From: Bifidobacterium bohemicum DSM 22767
GTDB lineage: Bacteria > Actinomycetota > Actinomycetes > Actinomycetales > Bifidobacteriaceae
Direction of reading: 5' to 3'
Length of the DNA: 64,000 nt
NCBI RefSeq assembly: GCF_000741525.1
Contig: NZ_JGYP01000005.1
Location: 45,989 to 109,988, forward strand
Numbering within the stretch: the stretch's first letter is position 1; each line of letters opens with the position of its first letter. Shown here piece by piece: positions 35,428-45,350 of the stretch. The notes under the pieces were generated by a model. It worked only from the letters and a program-made list of their open reading frames with translations. It ran no database searches and was not told where the DNA came from. A program made the position numbers and the translations under genes.

Positions 35428-36720
35428 TTAGTTCATTGACAATGCGTTTGCCCTGACTTCAGCTGTAGTAACGCTATTCAGATCGAACGGACGTACATGG
35501 CGATATTCATCTTGATGTTTTCCGCTTAACATCGCCACAATTCCTCTGCCAACATGGTAAGCAAGATTACAGGGTACAGCATTCCCGATTTGTTTGTATT
35601 GTGAAGCAATGCTGCCGGTAAATTGCCATTCATCTGGAAAAGACTGGATTCTTGCATATTCACGAACAGTAAGAGGCCGAGTTTCTTCCGGATGACAACG
35701 TTCGGTCTGCTTTTGAGCAGGAGCGCAGGTGAGCGTCAAAGATGGCTCATTCCACGCTAATCGTCGTGCCATACCAGTCTTACCACCTGAAAGTTTGAAA
35801 GAACCCTTTAGATACTCCTTCTGCACTTCCAAAGGTAAATCGCGCCAATATCCTCCTTGCGGAACCATGTCAAGAACTTTTTTCTTGGCAGGAGGGTATT
35901 GCGCACCAGATGACTTAGGACAGTTTCCTATAGCATCCCAAAGAGTCAAGACGTCGCGATCTTCTTTCGGATAAAGAATTGGCATATCCAGATCTTTGCG
36001 CACGCCTATCAAAACCAGTCGTTCACGTTTTTGGGCTACATCAAGAAATTGCGCATGCAACACTTTCGCTGCAACATCGTATCCCAAACCATCCAATATT
36101 CGAAGCATCGTCATAAATGTGCGGCTTTTATCATGGGTAAGTAAACCACGAACATTTTCCATCATAAGCACTTTAGGCTTTATTTCTTTAACGGCTCGAG
36201 CAAATTCAAAGAACAGCGTACCCCTGGCGTCATCGAAACCACGAGACAGCCCGGCATACGAAAAGGCTTGGCACGGAACCCCACCTTGCAGAAGATCCAC
36301 CTTATCGTGATATGAAGTAAAATCAACTGTATGGATGTCACCTTCCAAGATATTCCAATTCGGCTGATTCAAACGTAATGTCTCACACGCATTATGATCG
36401 ACCTCATTGAGCATCAGGTGCTTGAAACCTGCATTGTGCATACCGAGTGCGGTGCCTCCGGCTCCAGCAAATAGTTCAATACTTGAATATTGAGTAGCTC
36501 GGCTTTTTAGGACTTTAAATCGAGGCTTTTCTGAAAGTTTTTGCGGATCATGCCTTTTTTTCAGTTTCTTAAGCTCGGCAAGTTCGAAAATACGATTGTT
36601 ATTCGAATCCCTGGTACAGCGAAGTAACCCAGCCTTCGCCCAACGACGTATTGTATCGGCTGAGACATTGAGTATATGACTTGCTTCAGTAACGGTAACT
36701 TGCTTTTTTTCAGAACCCAT
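35428..36720 (-). CDS. DNA (cytosine-5)-methyltransferase with N-terminal HTH
   Basis: A 430-residue 5mC methyltransferase. Conserved motifs are visible: I IELFAGAGGTALGM, IV GGVPCQAFSYAG (catalytic Cys), VI MMENVRGL, VIII QKRERLVLIGV, X KQIGNAVPCNLA. The target-recognition part lies at about residues 300-365. Residues 1-60 form a MerR/excisionase-like HTH (VTEASHILNVSADTIRRWAK), unusual for this enzyme class and suited to autoregulation. A perfect inverted repeat 16 bp upstream of the ATG is a likely operator. It precedes the endonuclease, so the methylase is made first. Confidence 0.9.
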   Translation of the reverse strand: MGSEKKQVTVTEASHILNVSADTIRRWAKAGLLRCTRDSNNNRIFELAELKKLKKRHDPQKLSEKPRFKVLKSRATQYSSIELFAGAGGTALGMHNAGFKHLMLNEVDHNACETLRLNQPNWNILEGDIHTVDFTSYHDKVDLLQGGVPCQAFSYAGLSRGFDDARGTLFFEFARAVKEIKPKVLMMENVRGLLTHDKSRTFMTMLRILDGLGYDVAAKVLHAQFLDVAQKRERLVLIGVRKDLDMPILYPKEDRDVLTLWDAIGNCPKSSGAQYPPAKKKVLDMVPQGGYWRDLPLEVQKEYLKGSFKLSGGKTGMARRLAWNEPSLTLTCAPAQKQTERCHPEETRPLTVREYARIQSFPDEWQFTGSIASQYKQIGNAVPCNLAYHVGRGIVAMLSGKHQDEYRHVRPFDLNSVTTAEVRANALSMN

Positions 36721-36735
36721 GGCTTGGAGTATACA

Positions 36736-36763
36736 GGTAACCCTACCTTAGGCAAGGGTTACC
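36736..36763. promoter_or_regulatory. Inverted repeat operator of the restriction-modification genes
   Basis: GGTAACCCT (36736-36744) and AGGGTTACC (36755-36763) are perfect 9-bp arms around a 10-bp spacer. The repeat lies 16-43 bp upstream of the methyltransferase start, over the expected promoter. The enzyme's own N-terminal HTH is the natural ligand. Confidence 0.65.
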
Positions 36764-36907
36764 ATATATCTGAAGTTCAGCTATAACGTTAATTGGATAA
36801 GATCATAAATTACTACTGGTTTACTAGCTGATATCCTCACACGAACACAATGGGCATTGAAACAACTCAATAAAAACTCGAAAAACATCAGTGATTATGT
36901 TCCAAAA

Positions 36908-37453
36908 TCAGTCGTCCCCGAGAGTGACATGCACACCACCGACCAGTTGACTCACAACGTTGTACAGCGCAGCGATGATAACGGACAACAATGTCGCGAC
37001 GACCACTTCAACGATCGAAACGATCGTGACGGCACTGAGCACCGTGCTCAACGAGAAAATGCTCGCAAGATTGAAACTGCCCGTGCTCAGTCCGGTGGAG
37101 GAGAAAATCTGCGTGACCTGATCGAAGACGCCGACCACGCTCAAAAGCACCCACAACAGGGCGACGGCGATAACCTGAATGATGCCGCCAGCCACGGAAA
37201 GCAGGAACGTGACCTTGGCCACCGACCACGCGTCAAGATGGGTGAGCGACAGACTCATACGCCGGGCGCGAGGAACCGGACGGCGAGGGCTTGTTCGTCC
37301 CTTAAAGCCGCCACCGTTACCGGCTTGATCCATTGAAGCGCGATAACGGTAAGCCTCGCCAGCTTCACCGGAAATCGAACGCGCTACGCGAGCATCTCCA
37401 CCCGATGCCGCTTCGGTCTGGTTCAAAGGCGATTCCTTGCCGTTCTTGCTCAT
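36908..37453 (-). CDS. DUF3566 membrane protein
   Basis: A 181-residue protein downstream of gyrA, its standard place in Actinobacteria. The N-terminal 70 residues are charged and disordered. The domain begins at RRMSLSLTHLDAWSVAKVTF and has two hydrophobic segments (VAGGIIQVIAVALLWVLLSV; AVTIVSIVEVVVATLLSVII). The ATG at 37453 gives MSKNGKE; an earlier start at 37483 is possible. Function is unknown. Confidence 0.85.
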   Translation of the reverse strand: MSKNGKESPLNQTEAASGGDARVARSISGEAGEAYRYRASMDQAGNGGGFKGRTSPRRPVPRARRMSLSLTHLDAWSVAKVTFLLSVAGGIIQVIAVALLWVLLSVVGVFDQVTQIFSSTGLSTGSFNLASIFSLSTVLSAVTIVSIVEVVVATLLSVIIAALYNVVSQLVGGVHVTLGDD

Positions 37454-37660
37454 GCCCGTTCCTGTCCGCAAATAATGGTTCATGCATCATGATACCGCTG
37501 TATTTCTACGTCGAGGCTACCAGTCTTTCGCGACGAATCCCGGTCGACGAACGGTGTTCGTGACCGCTAAGAACACACATGGCCGCCGGATACCTGACGA
37601 GGTGCCGGCGACCATGGATCAGAAACTAGCTGGTCATCGATCAACTAGCGATAAGGCGCG

Positions 37661-40426
37661 TCACCGTTCGGACGAATTGGGATCGTCTCCGTCATCCGTG
37701 GATGCGCTTGAATCCGCGGATTCGGTCGCGTCCTCCGATTTGGCCGCGGTTGAGGTCTCCGGCGATTCGGCTGAAGCGACGGCAGCAGCGTTCTCGCCAC
37801 TGGCGTCCTCCTCGGTTCCATCCTCGTCATCGGCGTCATCCGTGTCGTCGTTGCGGGCGATGGAGATGATCTCGTCGTTCTTGTCGGGCTTGGCGAGGGT
37901 CACGCCCTGCGTGTTACGTCCGGTCCGCTTGATTTCGGAGACGTCGGAGCGTATCACCTTGCCTGATTTCATGATGGCCATGATCTGGTCGGACTCGGCC
38001 ACGATCAGGGCGCCGACCAGCTCGCCGCGACCCTCGGCCAGGTTGAGCGCCTTGACGCCGAAACCGTTGCGGCCCTGTAGGCGGTACTCGCTGATGGCGG
38101 TGCGCTTGGCGAAGCCTTCGTTAGTGACCACCAGCAGGTCGAGATCGTCCTCTTGGTCGGCACGGACCACGTCCATCGCCAACAGCTCGTCGCCTTCGCG
38201 GAACTTCATACCCTGCACGCCGGCGGTCTGTCGGCCCATCGGACGCAACTGCTCGTCATTGGCTTCGAACTTGAGGCTCATGCCGTGCTTGGAAACGAGG
38301 ATGATGTCATCTTCGGAATTGCACAACGCGGCGCCCACAAGCTCGTCGGCCGGTTCGCCCGTTTCGGGATCCTCCATGAGCCTCACGGCGATGAGCCCGC
38401 CCTGACGAGACGAATCGTACTGCGACAACGGTGTTTTCTTGATTTTGCCGGAACGTGTGGCGAGCACAAGATACTTGGCCACCTCGTAATCCGGAATCGA
38501 CAGCACGGTCTGGATGGACTCATCAGGCGCCAACTGCAGAAGGTTCGCCACGTGCTGTCCCTTGGAGTCGCGTGACCCCTCAGGCAGCTCGTACGCCTTG
38601 ATACGGAACACGCGGCCCATGTTGGTGAAGAACAGCAGCCAGTTGTGCGTGGATGTCAGGAAGAAGTGATCGACCACATCGTCCTGACGCAGCCTTGTTC
38701 CCTTGATGCCCTTGCCGCCACGATGCTGTGCGCGGTATTCGTCGGCCTTGGTGCGCTTGACGAATCCGGAGTGCGTCACGGTGACGACGACGTTCTCGTC
38801 CGCGATCAGGTCCTCGTCGCTCATTTCACCGGAGAACGGCAGGATCTTGGTTCGACGCTCATCGCTGTATTTTGCGACGATTTCGTCCAGCTCGTCGCCC
38901 ACGATCTTGCGTTCGCGTTCGGGGCTGGCGAGAATGTCCTCGTAATCGGAGATCTTCTTCATCAGCTCGTTGTGCTCGTCGAGAATCTTCTGCCGTTCGA
39001 GTGCCGCCAAGCGGCGCAGTTGCATGGCCAGGATGGCGTCGGCCTGTACGTCGTCCACACCCAGCAGCTCCTCAAGTCCGGTGCGGGCGGTGTCCACATC
39101 CTTTGAGGCGCGGATCAGGGCGATGACCTCGTCGATCATGTCGAGGGCCTTGAGATAGCCCTGCAGGATGTGGTCACGTTCCTCGGCTTCGCGCTTGAGG
39201 TAGCGGGTGCGCCTGTCGATGACCTCGATCTGATGGGTCACCCAGTGGCTCACGAATGCATCGAGCGAGAGCGTGCGGGGCACATTGTCGACCAAGGCGA
39301 GCATGTTCGCACCGAAGGTCTGCTGCATCTGCGTGTGCTTGTACAGGTTGTTCAGAACGACCTTCGGCACCGCGTCGCGCTTCAAAACCAGCACGAGGCG
39401 CTGGCCGGTGCGGCCGGAGGTCTCGTCGCGCATGTCCGCGATGCCTTGGATCTTGCCGTCGCGCACGGCCTCACGGATGGAGGCGGCGAGGCGGTCGGGG
39501 TTGACCTGGTACGGCAGCTCCGTGACCACCAGGCACATGCGGCCTTTGATTTCCTCGGTGTTGACCACCGCGCGCATCGTGATCAGGCCGCGACCGGTGC
39601 GGTAAGCCTGCTCGATGCCCTTGTGACCCAGAATCGTGGCGCCGGTGGGGAAGTCCGGACCCTTGATGCGTGCGATCAGAGCCTCTAGCAGCTCTTCCTT
39701 GGTCGCTTCGGGATGGTCAAGCGCCCAATGCACGCCGTCCGCCACTTCGCGCATGTTGTGCGGCGGAATGTTCGTGGCCATACCGACGGCGATGCCGGAG
39801 GAGCCATTGACCAGAAGGTTCGGGAAACGCGAGGGGAGCACGGTCGGCTCCTGGGTCTTTCCATCGTAGTTCGGCACGAAATCGACGGTGTCCTTGTCGA
39901 TGTCGCGCACCATCTCCATCGCCAGCGGCGCCATACGGCACTCGGTGTAACGCATGGCCGCCGCCGGGTCGTCGCCCGGGGAGCCGAAGTTGCCCTGACC
40001 GTCCACGAGCATATAGCGCATGGACCAGGACTGCGCCATACGCACGAGGGTGTCGTAGATGGCGGAATCGCCGTGCGGATGGTACTTACCCATGACGTCA
40101 CCGACGACGCGGGAGCACTTGTTGTAGCCGCGATCCGGACGGTAGCCACCGTCATACATCGCGTAGATGACCCGGCGGTGTACCGGCTTCATGCCGTCGC
40201 GCACATCGGGCAGCGCGCGCTCGACGATCACAGAAAGGGAGTATGCGAGATAGGAATCGCGCATCTCCTTGCCGATCTCGATCTGCCTGATTCGTTCACC
40301 CTTCATCAGGCCGTAGTCCGTGTTGTCCGCCTCCTGCGGGCTCAGCGGCTCAAGTGAGCCGTCGGGCGTGAACTGTTCGTCGAAGCCGTCCGACGAGGTG
40401 TTTTCATTGTTGTTTTCGTCTGCCAC
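37661..40426 (-). CDS. gyrA: DNA gyrase subunit A
   Basis: A 921-residue gyrase A subunit, the DNA-cleaving half of the type II topoisomerase that adds negative supercoils. The active-site region is [12 protein letters not shown] (Tyr). The quinolone-determining region reads [20 protein letters not shown] with Ser and Asp at the usual resistance positions, so no classic fluoroquinolone-resistance change. The GyrA-box-like QRGGKGIKG opens the C-terminal beta-pinwheel. The last 80 residues are an acidic Ser/Ala/Glu tail, longer than in many GyrAs. It follows gyrB with a 190-bp gap. Confidence 0.98.
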   Translation of the reverse strand: MADENNNENTSSDGFDEQFTPDGSLEPLSPQEADNTDYGLMKGERIRQIEIGKEMRDSYLAYSLSVIVERALPDVRDGMKPVHRRVIYAMYDGGYRPDRGYNKCSRVVGDVMGKYHPHGDSAIYDTLVRMAQSWSMRYMLVDGQGNFGSPGDDPAAAMRYTECRMAPLAMEMVRDIDKDTVDFVPNYDGKTQEPTVLPSRFPNLLVNGSSGIAVGMATNIPPHNMREVADGVHWALDHPEATKEELLEALIARIKGPDFPTGATILGHKGIEQAYRTGRGLITMRAVVNTEEIKGRMCLVVTELPYQVNPDRLAASIREAVRDGKIQGIADMRDETSGRTGQRLVLVLKRDAVPKVVLNNLYKHTQMQQTFGANMLALVDNVPRTLSLDAFVSHWVTHQIEVIDRRTRYLKREAEERDHILQGYLKALDMIDEVIALIRASKDVDTARTGLEELLGVDDVQADAILAMQLRRLAALERQKILDEHNELMKKISDYEDILASPERERKIVGDELDEIVAKYSDERRTKILPFSGEMSDEDLIADENVVVTVTHSGFVKRTKADEYRAQHRGGKGIKGTRLRQDDVVDHFFLTSTHNWLLFFTNMGRVFRIKAYELPEGSRDSKGQHVANLLQLAPDESIQTVLSIPDYEVAKYLVLATRSGKIKKTPLSQYDSSRQGGLIAVRLMEDPETGEPADELVGAALCNSEDDIILVSKHGMSLKFEANDEQLRPMGRQTAGVQGMKFREGDELLAMDVVRADQEDDLDLLVVTNEGFAKRTAISEYRLQGRNGFGVKALNLAEGRGELVGALIVAESDQIMAIMKSGKVIRSDVSEIKRTGRNTQGVTLAKPDKNDEIISIARNDDTDDADDEDGTEEDASGENAAAVASAESPETSTAAKSEDATESADSSASTDDGDDPNSSER

Positions 40427-40617
40427 TGTGAATCCTTAGTTAAAAAGCCTGTTTTACGCTCATCTTGAGCATGACTCCGCACGCCGTTCATTCCGCAGGC
40501 ACCTTTGCGATGCCATCCATTGGTTGCGCCGTAAAGAAACGTTGAGATTCCGCGGTTTCTTCCCAATCGTCATCTTCACCGTCCTCTTAAAGCGCCCACG
40601 GAATGGAACCGAATGCA

Positions 40618-42753
40618 TCACGCGTCGATGAAGCGCACATCGTGGGCGTTACGTTGGATGAACAGGCGTCGTGGCTCAACCTCGTCGCCCATCAGCATGG
40701 AGAAGGTCTCATCGGCGCGAGCGGCGTCCTCGATGGTCACCTGCTTGAGAATGCGGTGGTCCGGATCCATGGTGGTGCCCCACAGCTCCTGGTAGCTCAT
40801 CTCGCCCAGACCCTTATAACGCTGGATGCCTTCGCCCTTGGGCAGTTGGCGCCCGGCTTCCTTGCCTTCGGCAAGCACGCGGTCGCGTTCGGCATCGGTG
40901 TAGACGAAGCTGTGAGCGCCCTTCGTCCATTTGATGCGGTAGAGCGGGGGCATGGCCACATAAACGTAGCCCGCGTTGATCATCGGCCGCATGTAGCGGA
41001 AGAAAAGCGTGAGGTTCAGCGTGGCGATATGGGCGCCGTCCACATCCGCATCGGCCATGATGATGACCTTGTGGTACCGCACCTTGTTGAGATCGAAGTC
41101 CTCGCCATAACCGCCACCGACGGCGGTGATGAGCGATTCGATGGTGTCCGACTTCATGATGCGGTCGATCGAGGCACGTTCCGTGTTGAGGATCTTGCCT
41201 CGCAGCGGAAGGATAGCCTGCGTGTTCGGGTTACGACCCTGAATGGCCGAGCCGCCTGCGGAATCGCCCTCGACGATGAACAGCTCGCACTCTTCGGGGT
41301 TGTTGGACTGACAGTCCTTGAGTTTGTCGGGCATGCCTGCTGTCTCGAACACGGACTTGCGCCGCGTGTTCTCACGGGCCTTCTTCGCGGCGATGCGCGC
41401 ATGCGAGGCCTCGAGCGCCTTCTGGATGATGTTCTTCGCTTCCTTTGGATTGGCGTCGAACCAGTCACCCAAACGCTCGGTCATCACGCGCTGCACAAAG
41501 GTCTTGGCCTCGGAATTGCCCAGCTTGGTCTTGGTCTGCCCCTCGAACTGCGGGTTGGTCAGTTTGACCGAGATCACGGCCGTAAGACCCTCACGCACAT
41601 CCTCGCCGGAGAGGTTGTCGTCCTTGTCCTTGAGCAGGCCCTTGTCGCGAGCGTACCGGTTGATCAGGCTTGTCAGGGCCGCGCGGAAGCCCTCTTCGTG
41701 GGTGCCGCCTTCGGTCGTTGAAATGGTGTTGGCGAAGGTGTGCACGGACTCTGAGTACGCGGCCGTCCACTGCAATGCAATCTCTGCGGAGATGCCAAGC
41801 TTCAGATCCTCGGCGTCAAGGTCTATGACCTCTTCCTCGATGGGCGTCGATTTGCGCGACTTCACAAGGTAATCCACGTAATCCTTGATGCCGTTCTCAT
41901 AACGGTAGGTGACGCTCTGGTTCTTGGTCTGGGGCTCTTCTCCCCGGGCTCCGGCCACTTCGTCACCGGCCATATCCGGCTCGCGCTCGTCGGTCAGGCT
42001 GATCTTGAGACCCTTGTTCAGGAATGCCATCTGCTGGAAGCGGCTACGCAGCGTCTCGAAGTCGTACGTGGTCGTCTCGAAAATCGCCGGGTCGGCCCAG
42101 AACGTCACAGACGTGCCGGTGGATTCGCCTTCAGTCAGAGCCGCACCCCGCTTGAGGGGAGCAAGGGCCTTCTGGTTCTTGAATTGCTGGATCCAGTGAT
42201 AGCCCTGACGACGCACGTCCACGTCGATCTCCGTGGAAAGCGCGTTCACAACACTGATGCCCACGCCGTGCAGGCCACCGGAAACGGCATATCCGCCGCC
42301 GCCGAACTTGCCGCCCGCATGCAGTTTGGTCATCACCGTCTCAACACCTGAGACGCCTTCACCGGGAACCTCATCGACCGGAATGCCGCGACCGTCATCG
42401 ACCACGCGCACGCCACCGTCGGCCAAAAGCGTGACCTCGATATGACTGGCGTATCCGGCCAGCGCCTCATCGACGGAGTTGTCGACGATCTCATACACCA
42501 AATGATGCAGGCCGCGGGGTCCGGTCGAGCCGATATACATACCCGGGCGGATACGAACCGCCTCGAGCCCTTCGAGCACCCGTAGGTCGCTTGCGTCGTA
42601 GTGGTCGGGCGACAGTGAGTCGTCCAACTGCTGGTCAGTAGACGCGCTGAGGGCGTCAGTGTCTTTTGTCGTTTGGTCTTCGGTCACAACATCACCGTTG
42701 GCGCCCTTTTTGACGTCGTTCGGCTCCTCCACATGTTCCGCAGAATCTGCCAC
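40618..42753 (-). CDS. gyrB: DNA gyrase subunit B
   Basis: A 711-residue ATPase subunit of gyrase. The GHKL ATPase motifs are VYEIVDNSVDEALAGYA, DDGRGIPV and GGLHGVGISVVNAL. The TOPRIM domain has VEGDSAGGSA and IIMADADVDGAHI. The first 45 residues are a charged extension. It lies between dciA and gyrA in leftward orientation. Confidence 0.98.
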   Translation of the reverse strand: MADSAEHVEEPNDVKKGANGDVVTEDQTTKDTDALSASTDQQLDDSLSPDHYDASDLRVLEGLEAVRIRPGMYIGSTGPRGLHHLVYEIVDNSVDEALAGYASHIEVTLLADGGVRVVDDGRGIPVDEVPGEGVSGVETVMTKLHAGGKFGGGGYAVSGGLHGVGISVVNALSTEIDVDVRRQGYHWIQQFKNQKALAPLKRGAALTEGESTGTSVTFWADPAIFETTTYDFETLRSRFQQMAFLNKGLKISLTDEREPDMAGDEVAGARGEEPQTKNQSVTYRYENGIKDYVDYLVKSRKSTPIEEEVIDLDAEDLKLGISAEIALQWTAAYSESVHTFANTISTTEGGTHEEGFRAALTSLINRYARDKGLLKDKDDNLSGEDVREGLTAVISVKLTNPQFEGQTKTKLGNSEAKTFVQRVMTERLGDWFDANPKEAKNIIQKALEASHARIAAKKARENTRRKSVFETAGMPDKLKDCQSNNPEECELFIVEGDSAGGSAIQGRNPNTQAILPLRGKILNTERASIDRIMKSDTIESLITAVGGGYGEDFDLNKVRYHKVIIMADADVDGAHIATLNLTLFFRYMRPMINAGYVYVAMPPLYRIKWTKGAHSFVYTDAERDRVLAEGKEAGRQLPKGEGIQRYKGLGEMSYQELWGTTMDPDHRILKQVTIEDAARADETFSMLMGDEVEPRRLFIQRNAHDVRFIDA

Positions 42754-43069
42754 AAGGTTCCTTCCCGCATTTTGCCCGCACGAAAGGGTTCCGACGAGCG
42801 CGATACCCTCTAAAACGCCAATAATGGGACTTTAGAGAGATTTAACCATATACTGGTATTTTACTTGGATACAGGGACTTTTCAGCGTGATAACCCTTAG
42901 CGTTATTCGCGTTCTCGTTGAGGGGTTCACTGCCTTCAGCGGGCGCCGTGGAGCCTGGCTCCTTCGCTCGATTCGATGCTCATATGGACGTTGTGGGATG
43001 GCGTGCATCCCAAAGATCGTGGGATCGTGTCGGCTTATCGGCCGAATAACGCCTGATCCGAGTCGCTGC
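42754..43069. other. Intergenic region upstream of gyrB
   Basis: About 315 bp. It contains the gyrB promoter on the minus strand; an AT-rich stretch lies near 42835-42870. I see no gene and no strong repeat. Confidence 0.35.
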
Positions 43070-43540
43070 CTACCTGGTGAATCGGCCGCGAGAAAAATGG
43101 TGGGACTGCGGGCCGGTGACGCGAATCTCGCGTATTTCCAGCCCCGGCAACCGCTGGCGGAGCGTTGCGATGAGCTGTGGCTTCAGGTATGTCAGCTGCG
43201 TGGTCCAGCTATTCGATTCCGCTCGGATGGTGAGCACCCCGTCGTTGAAACCGACGACATCGGAGTGCCGGGCGATTGCTTCACCCACCACCTGATCCCA
43301 ATGATTACGCAGCTGCGCCAGTCGAAGGTGGAGGGTCCAGCCGCCGTTTTCGGCGATCGAGGACATGACACCGCCGAGCTTGTCCGGCTCGCGGCCGGGC
43401 TTGCCGAAATTCTCCCACGCCTCTTGCTCTCGACGTCGCCAATTCGCGCGACGCTCCGAGTATGCGGTGGCATGTTCGAAAACCTCGGCGGGGAGTTTGC
43501 TGGGGTTGAGGTGCAGCATAACGTCGATGGGCTCGTTCAT
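43070..43540 (-). CDS. DciA/DUF721 family replication protein
   Basis: A 156-residue protein overlapping the recF stop by ATGA. The C-terminal 90 residues carry the DUF721 fold: WDQVVGEAIARHSDVVGFND, then GVLTIRAESNSWTTQLTYLK and PQLIATLRQRLPG. DciA proteins recruit the replicative helicase DnaB in bacteria without DnaC/DnaI. Position between recF and gyrB is the actinobacterial norm. Confidence 0.88.
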   Translation of the reverse strand: MNEPIDVMLHLNPSKLPAEVFEHATAYSERRANWRRREQEAWENFGKPGREPDKLGGVMSSIAENGGWTLHLRLAQLRNHWDQVVGEAIARHSDVVGFNDGVLTIRAESNSWTTQLTYLKPQLIATLRQRLPGLEIREIRVTGPQSHHFSRGRFTR

Positions 43541-45234
43541 TCCACCGCGCCTTTGTCGCCTGTGGCGCCCGGAGCGCCCAAACCGTCATGAGGCTCTTCG
43601 GCGTCGTTTCGTCCGGCTTGAGGACGGCTCGAACGAGCGTTGTCCGATTCGTTCGCCCGAACGGAGCCACCTTGCCCGGCTGCGTCGAAGCCGGTATTGG
43701 ATTTATCTTGTTCCTTATCGGAACCGTCGGAAACCGCCGCATTGCCGTCAAGGGGTCCCTTCGCGTTCCCGGAATTCCCAACCTCTCTTTTGAAAGGCGA
43801 GAAGTTGTGAGAAACGTTGATTTGCCCGCCCCGGTCAGTCACCTCGCCTTGGGCCGCGTGCGCGTCGGATCCCAGCACATTTCGCAATTGCGCCACCAAC
43901 GCCTCATTCTCGTCAGTCACCTCGGTTTTCAGTCCGGCTACGTCGATGGCATTGACATTCCGCTCTTTCATGATGCGCGAGGGCACATCACCGAGGGACG
44001 CCACGGTGAGCAGGACCTGGTCCTGAGCCAGGGCAAAATCAAGAATCTGGCTGCGACGCGCATCGTCAAGTTGCGCGAACACGTCATCCAGAATGATGAT
44101 CGGCTTGGTGCCGACCACGCTCGAGACCTCGTAATAAAGCGCCATCTTGAGTGCGAGCGCCAGCGTCCACATCTCGCCGTTGGAGGCGAATTCCTTGGCC
44201 GGCGCTCCTTCAAGGCTGATGGTCAGCTCATCGCGGTGCGGTCCGATCAGATTGCGGCCGCGTGCTACTTCACCGGCGTATAACCGTTGAAAGTGCCTGC
44301 TGATTTCAGGCTCCGGCGCATCAGACTCAAGGACCTCGTCGAACGAGGGCTCGTAGGAAAGGTCCGCGTGTTGTTCGGCTCCGGCCAGACGGTCGTAGAT
44401 TTGTCCGAAATGACGTGCCAGACGGTTCACCAGTTCACGTCTGGCACGTGTCAATTTGACGCCCGCTTTGATGAATTGCCCAGTCCACACTTCGAGTCCG
44501 CTGAGTGCCGTCTGTCGTTCGTCGAGTGACTCCTCGCGTGCACCCAGCTGTTTGAGCAGTGCTACGCGTTGTTTTGCGATTTTATTGAATTCCGAGGCGA
44601 TGGGCGAGTATTGGGGGTCGAGAAGGGCCGCCGCCTGATCGAGGAAGCCTCGACGTGCCCTTGGGTCCGCCGTGATTAGGCTCTGATCGTCCGGCGCGAA
44701 GGAGACGCTCGGTACTCTGCCGACGATATCGCGCATATATAGGGCATTGCCGTTGTTGATGCGTCCACGATTGGCGCCGTGGGCGGCAATGGTTACTTCG
44801 TAGGTCGTGCTTTGGCCGTTAATCGGATCCTGAGGTTCATGCTGCTGGGCATTTGGCTGAGCGCTTGAGCCCGGCTTTGAACCGTGCTTGCGATGAGTGT
44901 CCGGGTCGTCGTTCAAGGCATCAGTTTCCGAAACGGCGCCTTTTTTTTCATTGCTTCGGGAATATGCGGAATCGGCATCATCCTGGATGGCATCATCGTC
45001 GGTTCCGTCGCTGACATTCGCCCGAATCGTTGCTTTATTCTGGCCTCGTTCGACCAATGGCAACGAACTGGAAACCCGATGGCTCGACCCGGTCGAGAGG
45101 ACTTCGACGGCCTCGACGATATTGGTCTTGCCCAGCCCATTGGCCCCGTGAAGGATATTGACGCCGGGAGCGAGGTCCATGACCAGCTGCCCCCAGGAGC
45201 GGAAGTGGTCGAGCGCCAGACGTGATATGTACAC
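43537..45234 (-). CDS. recF: DNA replication/repair protein RecF
   Basis: A 565-residue SMC-like ATPase that loads RecA at gaps. Walker A is HGANGLGKTNIVEAV and Walker B lies in KPIIILDDVFAQLDDARRSQ. The GTG at 45234 has GGGGAGG upstream and gives the family N-terminus VYISRLALDHFRSWG; the frame opens 34 codons earlier. Two oddities lengthen it beyond the usual 370-400 residues: a low-complexity insert of about 75 residues after the Walker A helix (about residues 58-135) and a disordered C-terminal tail of about 120 residues. Confidence 0.95.
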   Translation of the reverse strand: MYISRLALDHFRSWGQLVMDLAPGVNILHGANGLGKTNIVEAVEVLSTGSSHRVSSSLPLVERGQNKATIRANVSDGTDDDAIQDDADSAYSRSNEKKGAVSETDALNDDPDTHRKHGSKPGSSAQPNAQQHEPQDPINGQSTTYEVTIAAHGANRGRINNGNALYMRDIVGRVPSVSFAPDDQSLITADPRARRGFLDQAAALLDPQYSPIASEFNKIAKQRVALLKQLGAREESLDERQTALSGLEVWTGQFIKAGVKLTRARRELVNRLARHFGQIYDRLAGAEQHADLSYEPSFDEVLESDAPEPEISRHFQRLYAGEVARGRNLIGPHRDELTISLEGAPAKEFASNGEMWTLALALKMALYYEVSSVVGTKPIIILDDVFAQLDDARRSQILDFALAQDQVLLTVASLGDVPSRIMKERNVNAIDVAGLKTEVTDENEALVAQLRNVLGSDAHAAQGEVTDRGGQINVSHNFSPFKREVGNSGNAKGPLDGNAAVSDGSDKEQDKSNTGFDAAGQGGSVRANESDNARSSRPQAGRNDAEEPHDGLGAPGATGDKGAVE

Positions 45235-45350
45235 TCTGCTCCTCCCCGAATCAACGCCTTTTATGAGTAAAACGATATTATGCAATGATATATACCTTAC
45301 GGTGTTCACTAAATTCGTCGGATAATTAGTGCACACCGTAAGGTATCTGT

